Source: Pelomonas sp039929605
GTDB taxonomy: Bacteria; Pseudomonadota; Gammaproteobacteria; Burkholderiales; Burkholderiaceae_C
Direction of reading: 5' to 3'
Assembly (NCBI RefSeq): GCF_039929605.1
Contig: NZ_JBDSQX010000099.1
Location: forward strand, 8,148-72,147
Length of the DNA stretch: 64,000 nt
In this document: positions 15,066 through 25,491 of the stretch, in pieces
Numbering within the stretch: the stretch's first letter is position 1
How the letters are laid out: each line of letters starts with the position of its first letter
Notes under the pieces: generated by a model
Told to the model about the DNA's origin: nothing
The model's database searches: none
The model's input: only the letters and a program-made list of their open reading frames with translations
Made by a program: the position numbers and the translations under genes

Positions 15066-16894
15066 AGCCAGGTTTTTCCGAAGCCTTCGAGCGCCTGCGC
15101 GAACTCGTCGTGGCGCTGGCGGCGCTGCTGGCCTTCGCCCTCGTGCTGAGCCTGCTGCAATACCTGCGCCTGAAGGAGCGCCAGACCAGCGACCTGCAGA
15201 CCCAGGCCAGCATCGTGGCGCAGACCGTGTCCGCAGCGCTGGTGTTCGACAGCCGCAACGACGCCAGCGAGAGCCTCGCCGCCTTGCAGCAGAACCCGGC
15301 CATCCTGCACGCGCGGTTGCTCAAGGCGGACGGCAGCGTCTTCACGCTCTACGCCCGCTCCGCAGCCGCGCTGTCGAGCCTGGACATGCTGGCCGGCAGC
15401 GCCCAGGTGGAGGTGCCGGTGGACGCTGCCGGGCGCCGCGTCGGCACGCTGGCCGTGGAAGCCAGCCGCCTGCCGATGTGGCTGGACCTGGCCCAGTTCC
15501 TGGGCGCCACGCTGGGCACGCTGCTGGCGACGGCGGGCCTGGCCTGGTGGATGTCCAAGCGCCTGCGTGTGCAGATCAAGGAGGTCGAGCGCCGCACCCG
15601 CTACCTCGCCCGCTTCGATGCGCTGACCGACCTGCCCAACCGCGAGCATCTGCGCGGCCGGCTGGAGCGCGCGCTGCAGCAGGGCGGCGGCGCCACGCTG
15701 CTGATCCTGGACCTGGACGACTTCAAGCAGATCAACGACCAGCACCACCACGCCACCGGCGACGCGGTGCTGCAGGCCATCGGCCAGCGCCTGCGCCTGC
15801 TGTGCCGGCACGCAGACCAGGTGGCTCGCCTGTCTGCCGACGAGTTCGCAATGCTGCTGGTGCCCGGGTTGCCCGAGGACGCGCTGCGCGCCCATGTCGC
15901 ACAACTGCAGGCCGACCTGACCCAACCCGTCTTTCATGACGGCCAATGGCTGCCCCTGCATGTCAGCATCGGCGCCGTCTCGCTGCCCGACCACGCACGC
16001 AACGCCAGCGAGGCCATGCGCTGCGCCGACGCCGCCATGCGCCACGCCAAGCAGCTGGGCAAGGACAGCTTCCAGCTCTTCACGCCCCAGATCGGCGAAG
16101 CGCTGCGCCTGCGCCTGGCGCTGGAGCATGACCTGCGCACCGCGTTGGCGGCCGGCGACGAGCTTTCGCTGGCCTATCAGCCGCAGTACGACGCCCAGCG
16201 CCGCATCCACGGCTTCGAGGCACTGGCGCGCTGGAAGCACCCGCAGCGCGGCTGGATCTCGCCGGTCGAGTTCATCCCCGTGGCCGAAAGCTCCGGCCTC
16301 ATCGTCGACCTCGGCCTGGCCACGCTGGCCATCCTGCGCCGCGACCTGGACGCCTGGAAGGCGCTCGGCCTCAGCTGCCCACTGGTCGCCATCAATTTGT
16401 CGTGGGAGCAATGCCGCAAGCCCCAGCACCGCGAACGCTTCCTGCAGCAGCTCAAGTCCCTGCATCTGACCCCGGCAGAGATCGAGTTCGAACTGACGGA
16501 AAGCGCCGGCTTCGAAGACATCGACAAGCCCGACTCCTTTGTCTTCACGCTGCAGGGGCTGGGCTACGGCCTGGCCATCGACGACTTCGGCACCGGCTAC
16601 AGCTCGCTGGCCTATCTGCGCCGCATCCGCTGCCGCAAGCTCAAGATCGACCGCTTCTTCGTGCACGGCCTGGCCAGCAGCGCCGACTCCCGCACGCTGG
16701 TCGAGTCCATGGTGAGCGTCGCCCACGCGATGCGCATGCTCGTCGTCGCCGAGGGCGTGGAGTTGCCCGCCGACGAAGCCGCGCTGATCGGGATGGACTG
16801 TGACCTGATGCAGGGCTTCGGCTTCTGCAGGCCGGTGCCGCCGGATCAGGTGGCGAGGCTGCTGGCGGGCGAGCCGCCGGACAGCTCATATTGA
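15062..16894 (+). CDS. membrane c-di-GMP protein with degenerate GGDEF and intact EAL
   Basis: A 610-aa inner-membrane protein. A helix near residues 15-37 and a second near 145-165 enclose a periplasmic CHASE8-like segment (SIVAQTVSAALVFDSRNDAS), as in YfiN. The GGDEF domain follows, but the active-site motif is SADEF at residues 258-262, so cyclase activity is doubtful. The EAL domain looks catalytic: EAL at 386-388, NLSWEQ, ELTES, IDDFGTGYSS, KIDRFF and VAEGVE supply the metal and lysine residues. I infer a phosphodiesterase controlled from the periplasm by the adjacent YfiR-like protein, perhaps with GTP modulation through the degenerate domain. Coupled by ATGA overlap to the preceding gene. 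Confidence 0.85.
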   Translation: MKPGFSEAFERLRELVVALAALLAFALVLSLLQYLRLKERQTSDLQTQASIVAQTVSAALVFDSRNDASESLAALQQNPAILHARLLKADGSVFTLYARSAAALSSLDMLAGSAQVEVPVDAAGRRVGTLAVEASRLPMWLDLAQFLGATLGTLLATAGLAWWMSKRLRVQIKEVERRTRYLARFDALTDLPNREHLRGRLERALQQGGGATLLILDLDDFKQINDQHHHATGDAVLQAIGQRLRLLCRHADQVARLSADEFAMLLVPGLPEDALRAHVAQLQADLTQPVFHDGQWLPLHVSIGAVSLPDHARNASEAMRCADAAMRHAKQLGKDSFQLFTPQIGEALRLRLALEHDLRTALAAGDELSLAYQPQYDAQRRIHGFEALARWKHPQRGWISPVEFIPVAESSGLIVDLGLATLAILRRDLDAWKALGLSCPLVAINLSWEQCRKPQHRERFLQQLKSLHLTPAEIEFELTESAGFEDIDKPDSFVFTLQGLGYGLAIDDFGTGYSSLAYLRRIRCRKLKIDRFFVHGLASSADSRTLVESMVSVAHAMRMLVVAEGVELPADEAALIGMDCDLMQGFGFCRPVPPDQVARLLAGEPPDSSY

Positions 16895-16935
16895 ACCCGT
16901 GAGTGGAGCGAGTTGCAGGCGGCCATACTGCCGCC

Positions 16936-17556
16936 ATGCGTAAACCACCGCTACAGCGGCCCACCACTGAGCAGATCGCCGCCCTGCCGGCCTACGAAGC
17001 GCTACCGGCCAGCCGCATCCACGTGCTGAAGACCGCCGCGCAACTCGAGTTCGCCGAGCAGGCGCTGCGGCAGGCCGGGCATGTCGGCTTCGACACCGAG
17101 AGCAAGCCCACCTTCGTGGCCGGCGCGCCGCAGACGGGCCCCGAGGTCATCCAGTTCGCCACGCTGACCGATGCCTTCATCGTGCAGACCGCCACGCCGG
17201 GTGTGGGCGACTTCCTGCAGGCCATGATCGAGTCGGACGATGTCGTCAAAGTGGGCTTCGGCCTGGCCTCGGACCGGCCCCAGATCCAGCGCAAGCTGGG
17301 CCTGCGCCTGGGCCAGTCCATCGACCTGGCGCACCTGGTGAAGCGGCTGGGCTTCAAGGATGAGGTGGGCGTGAAGGCGGCAGTCGCCATCGTGCTGGGC
17401 CGGCGCTTCTCCAAGTCCAGGAAGGCGACCACCTCCAACTGGGCCAACAAGACCTTGACCCCGCAGCAGCTGCAGTACGCGGCCAACGACGCGCACGCCT
17501 CGCTGCGGGTCTACCTGGCCTTGAACCAGGCCTTGATCGAGGCCGACCAAGGCTGA
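16936..17556 (+). CDS. DEDDy-type 3'-5' exonuclease
   Basis: A 206-aa single-domain exonuclease related to the catalytic part of RNase D and the Werner exonuclease. The four acidic residues are visible: D and E in GFDTESKP, D in FGLASDRPQ, and the YxxxD signature in YAANDAHAS. Other landmarks are IQFATLTDAFIVQT, IDLAHLVKRLG and SNWANKTLTPQQLQYAAND. HRDC domains of full RNase D are absent. It probably trims RNA or DNA 3' ends in the cytoplasm; the natural substrate is unknown. The ATG at 16936 follows the EAL gene by 41 bp. Its stop directly abuts the stop of the convergent thiamine operon. Confidence 0.85.
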   Translation: MRKPPLQRPTTEQIAALPAYEALPASRIHVLKTAAQLEFAEQALRQAGHVGFDTESKPTFVAGAPQTGPEVIQFATLTDAFIVQTATPGVGDFLQAMIESDDVVKVGFGLASDRPQIQRKLGLRLGQSIDLAHLVKRLGFKDEVGVKAAVAIVLGRRFSKSRKATTSNWANKTLTPQQLQYAANDAHASLRVYLALNQALIEADQG

Positions 17557-19092
17557 TCAACGCGGCAGGCTGGGGTGCGGCCAGCCGGCCCGCGTCGCCA
17601 GCGGCATGGCCGCGCCGCTGCGCCAGGCATCCAGCCACTCGCGCACCGGCAACTGCGTCAGCCCGCGCACCACGCAGCCGGCGCTGGCGCCGCAGGTCGC
17701 GATCTGGATCAGCTGCTCCGGCGCCAGCACACCGCCGATGCCCACTACCGGCACGGGCGACATGGCCGCCCACCAGGCCAGGTTGTCCAGCCCCTGTGGC
17801 CGCCACGGCATAGCCTTGGTGAGCGTGGGCCAGACGGGGCCGCAGGCCACGTAATCGGGCGCCCAGGCCGCCGCGCGGGCCAGCTCCCACAGGCTGTGCG
17901 AACTGAGGCCCAGGCGCAGGCCGCGAGCGCGGGCCTGGGCGAGATCGGCGCGGGCGGTGGCGTCCAGCGCCAGCAGGTCTTCCTGGCCGAGGTGGACGAA
18001 ATCCACCCCCAGCGCGAGCGCGGCGCGCCAGTGGTCGTTGACGATGAAGGTCGCGCTGTGGCGACGCGCGGCGTCGCGGGCGGGCTGCACCTCGCCGGCC
18101 AGGCGGGTGTGCCAGGCGGCGGCGCCTTCGCCTTCGGCACGCTTGATGCGCAGTTGCACGGTGCGCACACCCGCGCCGAACAGCCGGGCGGCATGGGCGC
18201 CGCTGTCGGTGATGGCGTAGACGCCTTCGACGGCGGGCGGGTCGGTGCGGCGGGCAGGCAACCCGGCGGGTAAGGTCTCGAACAGCGCGGGCAGCAGGCT
18301 GGCGTCGGTGATGAAGCCTGCCGACGGCAGCACCGGGCCCGCCCCGGCGCCGGGAGCGGCATCGGCACGCAGGCCCGAGGTCGTCAGCATCTTGGCCAGC
18401 ACCGCCGCATCGGCAGCGACAAAGCCCCGCGCCAACGCGGCGGCCAGGCCGGTCGCGAAGCAGCAGCCGGTGCCATGGTTGTTGCGTGCGTCGCGGCGCG
18501 GCAGGGCGAGCCAGCCGTTGGCGTGCGGGCTGGCCAGCCAGTCGACGGCGAGCGGGCCGGCTTCATCGCCGCCGGTGATGCAGACGCTGGCCACACCCAG
18601 GGTCTGCAGCGCGCGGGCTTGTTCGGGCGCACTGCCCTCGCCCACCAGCCGCGCGGCTTCACGCCGGTTGGGCGTGGCGACCGTGGCGCGCGGCAGCAGC
18701 TCCTCGCGGTAGGCACGCAGCAGCGCCTCGTCGGTAAAGCTCGCGCCGGTGGAAGCGCGCAGCACGGGGTCGACGACGAGTGCCATGGGCGCGTGCTCGC
18801 GAAGGCGGTCCACCCAGCGCGTGACGACACGCAGTTGCTCGACGCCACCCAGCAGCCCGGTCTTGATGGCCGCGGGCGGCAGGTCGCTGGCGAGTGCCGC
18901 AAGCTGGGCGTCCAACTGCTCGGGCGGCACCGGGAAGATGGCTTCGACGGCAACGCTGTTTTGCGCCGTCAGCGCGGCGGCGCCGGAGCAGAGATGAACG
19001 CCGGCTGCGTCCGCCGCACGCTGGTCGGCCGACAGCCCCGCGCCGCCGCCGCTGTCCAGGCCGGCAATGCTCCAGATGACGGGCTTGTTCAT
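17557..19092 (-). CDS. thiDE: bifunctional HMP-phosphate kinase / thiamine-phosphate synthase (ThiD-ThiE fusion)
   Basis: A 511-aa fusion for the last assembly steps of thiamine phosphate. Residues 1-255 are ThiD-like: IAGLDSGGGAGLSADQRA, ALTAQNSV, IKTGLL, VVDPVL and NNHGTGCCFATGLAAALARG, the ribokinase-type ATP site. Residues about 285-490 are ThiE-like: GVYAITDSG, VQLRIKR, FIVNDHWRAALALGVDFVHLG, GLSSHS, YVACGPVWPTLTKAMPW and VVGIGGV, with lysine and diphosphate-binding residues in place. The Ala/Pro-rich stretch between them is a linker. It is last in the thi operon, overlapping thiG by 4 bp. Confidence 0.93.
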   Translation of the reverse strand: MNKPVIWSIAGLDSGGGAGLSADQRAADAAGVHLCSGAAALTAQNSVAVEAIFPVPPEQLDAQLAALASDLPPAAIKTGLLGGVEQLRVVTRWVDRLREHAPMALVVDPVLRASTGASFTDEALLRAYREELLPRATVATPNRREAARLVGEGSAPEQARALQTLGVASVCITGGDEAGPLAVDWLASPHANGWLALPRRDARNNHGTGCCFATGLAAALARGFVAADAAVLAKMLTTSGLRADAAPGAGAGPVLPSAGFITDASLLPALFETLPAGLPARRTDPPAVEGVYAITDSGAHAARLFGAGVRTVQLRIKRAEGEGAAAWHTRLAGEVQPARDAARRHSATFIVNDHWRAALALGVDFVHLGQEDLLALDATARADLAQARARGLRLGLSSHSLWELARAAAWAPDYVACGPVWPTLTKAMPWRPQGLDNLAWWAAMSPVPVVGIGGVLAPEQLIQIATCGASAGCVVRGLTQLPVREWLDAWRSGAAMPLATRAGWPHPSLPR

Positions 19093-19880
19093 GGGATGAG
19101 GAAGGGCCGGCCACCCACCGGCGTGCTCGCCACCGCCATGTCCTGCTTGGCCATCACGCCGGCTTCAAAGCCCAACCGCCCGGCCTCAATCGCCTGGCCG
19201 AAGGCGGCGGCCATGCGGATGGGGTCGCCGGCCTGGGCGACGGCGGAGTTCAGCAGCACGCCGTCGTAGCCCAGCTCCATGGCCTGGGCCGCGTGCGAGG
19301 GCGCGCCGATGCCGGCGTCGACGATCAGCGGCACGCCGGGCAGGCGCTCGCGGAGCGTGCGCAGCGCAAAGGGGTTGAGGAGGCCCTGGCCCGAGCCGAT
19401 GGGCGCGCCCCAGGGCATCAACACCTGGCAGCCCGCGTCGAGCAGGCGGCGGCAGGTGACGAGGTCGTCGGTGCAGTAGGGGAAGACCTCGAAACCGTCT
19501 TTCGCTAACGCCTCCGCCGCGATGACCAGCTCCCACGGGTCGGGCTGCAGCGTGTACTCGTCGCCGACGACTTCGAGCTTGATCCAGTTCGTCTCGTACA
19601 GCTCGCGGCTCATCTGCGCCAGCGTGACGGCTTCGCGCGCGGTGCGGCAGCCGGCGGTGTTGGGCAGCAGGTGGCCGCCGGTTTCGCGCAGCGTCTCGCG
19701 GATGGCAGCGACGAAACCGTTGTCACCGGCTGCGGCGAGCGTGCGCTTGAGGCCGACGGTGAGCACCTGCGCACCACTGGCGAGCACGGCGCGGCGCAGG
19801 ATCTCGGGCGAGGGATAGCCTGCTGTGCCGAGCAGGAAACGGCTCGTCAGCGTGCGGCCGTAGAGAGTCCAGGGCGACAT
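19089..19880 (-). CDS. thiG: thiazole synthase ThiG
   Basis: A 263-aa TIM-barrel enzyme that builds the thiazole phosphate ring from deoxyxylulose phosphate, dehydroglycine and the ThiS thiocarboxylate. Landmarks are SRFLLGTAGYPS, LLPNTAGCRTAREAV, NWIKLEVVGD with the Schiff-base lysine, PDPWELVIAAEAL, VLMPWGAPIGSGQGL and VDAGIGAPSHAAQAMELGYD. Length and motifs are normal. It follows thiS by 2 bp and overlaps thiDE by 4 bp (ATGA), so expression is coupled. It should respond to the riboswitch ahead of thiC. Confidence 0.95.
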   Translation of the reverse strand: MSPWTLYGRTLTSRFLLGTAGYPSPEILRRAVLASGAQVLTVGLKRTLAAAGDNGFVAAIRETLRETGGHLLPNTAGCRTAREAVTLAQMSRELYETNWIKLEVVGDEYTLQPDPWELVIAAEALAKDGFEVFPYCTDDLVTCRRLLDAGCQVLMPWGAPIGSGQGLLNPFALRTLRERLPGVPLIVDAGIGAPSHAAQAMELGYDGVLLNSAVAQAGDPIRMAAAFGQAIEAGRLGFEAGVMAKQDMAVASTPVGGRPFLIP

Positions 19881-19882
19881 GG

Positions 19883-20086
19883 TCAGCCTCCGGTAATGGG
19901 TTGGATCAAGGTCAGCTCGTCGCCGGGTTGGATCAGCGTCGTGTCGCGGCGAGCGCGTGGCACGAAGATGCCGTTGATCGCCGTGGCGACGGCATCGGGC
20001 GCCCTGCCCTGTTCGGCCACCAAGGCGGCGACGCTCAAGGCCTCGCGCCAGGGTCGGGGCTCGTGGTTGAGCGTGAAGTCAGACAT
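19883..20086 (-). CDS. thiS: sulfur carrier protein ThiS
   Basis: A 67-aa ubiquitin-like carrier that ends in the required GlyGly (LIQPITGG), which is adenylated and converted to a thiocarboxylate to supply sulfur to ThiG. The body shows SVAALVAEQ, TAINGIFVPRARR and IQPGDELTLIQP. The ATG at 20086 is preferred; a TTG two codons earlier would give a slightly longer form. The start overlaps the 3' end of thiO by 8 bp and thiG begins 2 bp after its stop. No thiF adenylyltransferase is in the window, so another MoeB/ThiF protein must act on it. Confidence 0.93.
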   Translation of the reverse strand: MSDFTLNHEPRPWREALSVAALVAEQGRAPDAVATAINGIFVPRARRDTTLIQPGDELTLIQPITGG

Positions 20087-21076
20087 GTTCAAAAGCTTTC
20101 TCGGCCAGCGCTGGCGCCAGCAGCCAGCCGTGGCGGAACAGGCCGTTGATACGCAGCAATCCAGGCTGCTGCTGGATGCACGGGCGATGGTCCGGCAAGG
20201 CCGGGCGGAGGTTGGTTTCCATGTGCACGATGCGCGCCTCCGCCAGCGCGGGCAGCACGCTGTGGGCCGCAGCCATCAGCTCGACGGCGCTGCGCAGGCT
20301 GACCGGCGAGCGGTCCTCGCTCTCGACCTCGGACGCGCCGACGACGATGACATCGCCCGGCCTCGGCACGAGGTAGACGCGGTGGCGCGGGTGCATCAAA
20401 CGCACGGGGCGGTTGAGCGTGACACCCGGTGCATGCAGCCACAGGATCTCGCCCCGAACACCGCGCAGGGTCGGCAGGTCGGGCTTGGCGCCGAGGCCCC
20501 GCGTGTCGATGACCAGGTCGGCGTCGATGCGAGTGCCGTCGCCCAGCTCGATTCGATGCGGCTGCACGGCCGTCGCACGCCGACCCCAGCGCCAGTCGGC
20601 GCCGGGCGCCTGCTGCACGAGCGCGGCCAGCAGCTCGCGCGGCAGCAGCTGCCCCTCGCCGGGCAGCCACCAGGCCTTGAGGTCGGGCGCGAGCGAGGGC
20701 TCCAGCATCTGCAGCGCGGCGCGGTTCAACGGCTCGGGGCCGCCCTTCAGCCGGGCGAGCACGCGCTGCGCCGATCCCACGTCGCTGCCATGGGCCAGCA
20801 GCAGGCTGCCGTCGGTCCTCACGAGGCCGGGCTGGCTCAGCGCGCCGGCAATGCCTGGCCACAGTTCGAGCGATCGCCAGCCCAGTGCCGTGATCTCGGG
20901 CTCGGCATGCTCCTGTTCGGCCCACGGGCTCAGCATGCCGGCGGCCGTGAAGGCGGCGGCAACGGGCTCGGTCGGCCCAGCAGCCCGGTCGACAACGGAC
21001 ACGCGATGCCCGGCCCGCGCCAGCTGCCAGGCCAGCAGCCGGCCCATGACGCCGGCGCCTGCGATGGCGATATCCA

Positions 21077-21077
<1 letters not shown>
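20079..21077 (-). CDS. thiO: glycine oxidase ThiO
   Basis: A 332-aa FAD-dependent amine oxidase of the D-amino-acid-oxidase family that converts glycine to dehydroglycine for thiazole synthesis under aerobic conditions. The FAD-binding motif GAGVMGRLLAWQL is at the N-terminus, followed by VVDRA. Other landmarks are AAGMLSPWAE, LLPRELLAAL, VIDTRGLGA, RGVRGEILWLHAPG and the C-terminal INGLFRHGWLLAPALAE. Its start shares one base with the thiC stop and its end overlaps thiS by 8 bp. Use of ThiO rather than ThiH implies an aerobic lifestyle. Confidence 0.93.
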
Positions 21078-22960
<1,883 letters not shown>

Positions 22961-22970
22961 GGCGGTCTCC

Positions 22971-22995
22971 TGGAGCGGGTGGGTCTTCTGCTCCA
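22971..22995 (-). promoter_or_regulatory. thiC leader hairpin next to the ribosome binding site
   Basis: Arms TGGAGC (22971-22976) and GCTCCA (22990-22995) form a 6-bp stem whose foot touches the AGGAGA Shine-Dalgarno (22966-22971) of thiC. No U-run follows, so the riboswitch output is more likely translational than by termination. The switching partner was not resolved. Confidence 0.35.
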
Positions 22996-23060
22996 AGGCC
23001 GCCTGCGGGGTGCGTGCGCGCCACTGGGTGGCCGCGCCAGCACGCCACAAGGCATGCGCT

Positions 23061-23160
23061 CTCCTTACGCCGGTATTAGCCGGTTCAAGTTCACGGGTTC
23101 GATCCCTTTGGATCGTCTCAGCGTCTGGGTCTGGCAAGCCAGTCCCGGGCACCCCGGAGC
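23061..23160 (-). promoter_or_regulatory. TPP riboswitch (THI box) upstream of thiC
   Basis: Read on the minus strand the element starts with GGGGTGCC, contains the invariant CTGAGA (23116-23121), then ACCCGTGAACTTGAACCGG and TAATACCGGCGTAAGGA, the order expected for the thiamine-pyrophosphate aptamer. It ends about 100 nt before the thiC start. Bound TPP should lower expression of the whole thi operon. Confidence 0.95.
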
Positions 23161-23167
23161 GGGGGCG

Positions 23168-23197
23168 ATTGTGCGGGTCAACGCACGCGCCTGGCAA
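23168..23197 (-). promoter_or_regulatory. candidate sigma-70 promoter for the thi operon
   Basis: On the minus strand TTGCCA (23192-23197) is followed after 18 nt by CACAAT (23168-23173). Transcription would begin about at the first bases of the TPP aptamer. The -35 box lies within the end of the upstream MFS gene. Match to consensus is moderate. Confidence 0.45.
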
Positions 23198-24494
23198 GCC
23201 CGATGGCCAGGGCAAGCATGAGTACAGCAATCGCGAAGCTCACCCTCAGCCCGCCCATCGCGTAGACCGCCGCCATGGCCGAGGCGCCGCTGATGAGGCC
23301 GAGGTTGCGCGACAGCGTCAACACGCCGGAGACGACGCCGCGCTGCTCGGCTTGCACGCCGTCCATGACGGCCGTGTTGTTGGCAGCCTGGAAAAGCGCA
23401 TAGCCCGGCGTGACGATGACGAGCGGCCCAACGTAGGCGATGGCGCCGAGAGATGCCGGCAGCAGGCCGATCAGCCCGCAGCCCGCCGCCATCGCGACGA
23501 GGCCTAACTGCGCCATGCGCTGCGTGCCGAAGTGGTCGACCAACCGGCCGGCGGGCACGCCGCTGAAGGCCGACACGACGGGGCCGATGGACATCAGCGC
23601 ACCCACCGCCGCAGCGCCAAGACCCAGCGTGCCGCTGAGGTGGAAGGGCCCGATGACGAGCGTGGCCATCATGACGGCAGAGACCAGCGTGTTCATCGCC
23701 AGGCCGGCGCCCAGGGCGGGCTCGCGCAGCCGCTCCAGTCGGATCAACGGCGACGCGGCGCGGGCCTCGGTGCGTATGAAGAGGAGCAAGCCGATTGGCG
23801 CCACGGCGAGCAGGCCGAGGTGCTGTGTCATCGCGAGCGCGAAGGCGGCCAGTGTCAACGCCAGCCAAAGCATGCCGGGCAGGTCGAAGCTGGTTGTTTG
23901 CCTAACCTCGCCATCTGCCGGCAGCCAGCGCCAGGCCATCACCAAGGCCAGCAGGCCGAGCGGCAGGTTGGCAGCAAAGATCGCCGGCCAGCCGAAAGCG
24001 GCGATGAGCACGCCGCCGAGCGACGGCCCGAGGGCGGTGCCCGCGGCCGACATCGTGCCCAGCAAGCCCATCGCGCTGCCCGCACGCGCCTTGGGCAGCG
24101 CCGCGCCGACGAGGGCCATCGTCAGCGCCAGCATCGCCGCCGCGCCCACGCCCTGCAGCGCGCGCGCGGCGATCAGCCATGCAAGGCTGGGTGCCACGGC
24201 ACACAGCGCCGATGCCACGGTGAACAACGCGATGCCGCCCATCAGCACGCGGCGCCGACCGATCAGATCGCCCAGGCGGCCGGCGCCGACGACGAGGATC
24301 GTTGTGGCGAGCAGATAGGCCAGCACGACCCATTGCACGTCGGCAAAACGCGCGCCGAACGCCGTGGCCAGCGTCGGCAGCGCGACGTTGGCGCTGCTGA
24401 CTGCAAGCGAGGGCAGCAAGGTCGCCAACGCCAGGCTGGCAAGCACGCCGGTGATGGGTGGCGCGGCGGTTGGGGCAAGGGTTGTGGTCGTCAT
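23178..24494 (-). CDS. MFS drug/metabolite exporter
   Basis: A 438-aa inner-membrane major-facilitator protein with 12 or more hydrophobic segments. It shows the loop 2-3 motif GRLGDLIGRRRVLMGG (motif A), RALQGVGAAAML, and motif C-like GTALGPSLGGVLI typical of proton-driven exporters of the DHA group. A second motif A-like loop reads GRLVDHFGTQR. The substrate is unknown. It is divergently arranged with a LysR regulator across 72 bp, which suggests regulation by it. Its stop lies just 17 bp before the thi riboswitch on the same strand, but a separate promoter candidate suggests it is not part of that operon. Confidence 0.85.
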   Translation of the reverse strand: MTTTTLAPTAAPPITGVLASLALATLLPSLAVSSANVALPTLATAFGARFADVQWVVLAYLLATTILVVGAGRLGDLIGRRRVLMGGIALFTVASALCAVAPSLAWLIAARALQGVGAAAMLALTMALVGAALPKARAGSAMGLLGTMSAAGTALGPSLGGVLIAAFGWPAIFAANLPLGLLALVMAWRWLPADGEVRQTTSFDLPGMLWLALTLAAFALAMTQHLGLLAVAPIGLLLFIRTEARAASPLIRLERLREPALGAGLAMNTLVSAVMMATLVIGPFHLSGTLGLGAAAVGALMSIGPVVSAFSGVPAGRLVDHFGTQRMAQLGLVAMAAGCGLIGLLPASLGAIAYVGPLVIVTPGYALFQAANNTAVMDGVQAEQRGVVSGVLTLSRNLGLISGASAMAAVYAMGGLRVSFAIAVLMLALAIGLARRVR

Positions 24495-24566
24495 GCCGCA
24501 ACCTTAGGCATTTACCGGCCATGGCGGAAGACGCATCATGTGCACTTCATTGCTGCACCAGACGCC

Positions 24567-25457
24567 ATGTCAGACCCCGACCTCAATCTGCTGCTGACGC
24601 TCGATGCGCTGCTTGCCGAAGGCAGCGTCGCCGGTGCCGCACGCCGGCTGCGGCTGAGCCCGTCGGCCATGAGCCGGTCCCTAGCCCGCCTGCGCGAAGC
24701 CACCGGCGACCCGCTGCTGGTGCGCGCCGGGCGCGGGCTGGTGGCGTCGCCTCGGGCATTGGAACTGCGCGAACTCATCGGCCCGCTGGTGCAGGGCGCG
24801 CAAGCGGCGCTGCGGCCGGCGGCGGCGTTGGACCTGGCCAAGCTGGAACGCGAGTTCTCGCTGCGCACACGCGAGGGTTTCGTCGAGAACTTCGGCGCGG
24901 CGCTGCTGGCGCGCGTGGCCGCCGAGGCGCCGGGTGTGCGCCTGCGCTTCGTGCCCAAGCCTGACCGGGACAGCACGCCGCTGCGCGATGGCCGCGTGGA
25001 TCTTGAGACCGGTGTCATCGGCTCGACCACCGGGCCGGAGCTGCGCGCCCAGGCGCTGTTCCGGGAGCGCTTCATCGCCGTTGTGCGAGCCGGCCATGCG
25101 CTGGGTCGCGGCAAGTTGACGGCGGCGCGCTACGCGGCCGGTCGCCACGTCGCCGTCTCGCGCGGCGGCGCGGCGCACGGGCCGGTCGACGAGGCAATGA
25201 GCCTGTTGGCCCTGCGCCGCGACATCAGCGTCACTGTGGCTGGCTTTGCCGAAGCGCTGGCGCTGGCACGCGCCTCCGACCTGATCGCCACCGTGCCGGA
25301 GCGGCATACCGCACATCTGCGCGAGGGCTTGTTGAGCTTCGAGTTGCCGCTGGCGTTGCAGCCCTTCACCGTCTCGCTACTGTGGCATCCGCGCATGGAT
25401 GGAGATGCGGCGCATCGATGGCTGCGAGGCGTTATTCGCGAAGTTTCATTGGCATAG
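24567..25457 (+). CDS. LysR-family transcriptional regulator
   Basis: A 296-aa DNA-binding regulator. The N-terminal winged helix shows DLNLLLTLDALLAEGSVAGA, ARRLRLSPSAMSRSLARLRE and DPLLVRAGRGLVASPRALEL, the LysR signature. The rest is a periplasmic-binding-protein-like effector domain (LRDGRVDLETGVIG, AVVRAGHAL, and a C-terminal SLLWHPRMDGDAAHRWLR). The ATG at 24567 is chosen because it gives the canonical N-terminus; the open frame upstream is antisense to the MFS gene. Divergent placement suggests it controls that exporter. The effector is unknown. Confidence 0.9.
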   Translation: MSDPDLNLLLTLDALLAEGSVAGAARRLRLSPSAMSRSLARLREATGDPLLVRAGRGLVASPRALELRELIGPLVQGAQAALRPAAALDLAKLEREFSLRTREGFVENFGAALLARVAAEAPGVRLRFVPKPDRDSTPLRDGRVDLETGVIGSTTGPELRAQALFRERFIAVVRAGHALGRGKLTAARYAAGRHVAVSRGGAAHGPVDEAMSLLALRRDISVTVAGFAEALALARASDLIATVPERHTAHLREGLLSFELPLALQPFTVSLLWHPRMDGDAAHRWLRGVIREVSLA

Positions 25458-25491
25458 TCGCCACGCATCCACTGCCCGGGAGGGAGACGCC

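Noticed and set aside
23532..25457. 641-codon open frame that includes the LysR gene
   Set aside because: Only the part from 24567 has LysR protein character. The upstream part is antisense to the MFS gene and shows a His/Gln/Arg-rich composition typical of high-GC shadow frames.
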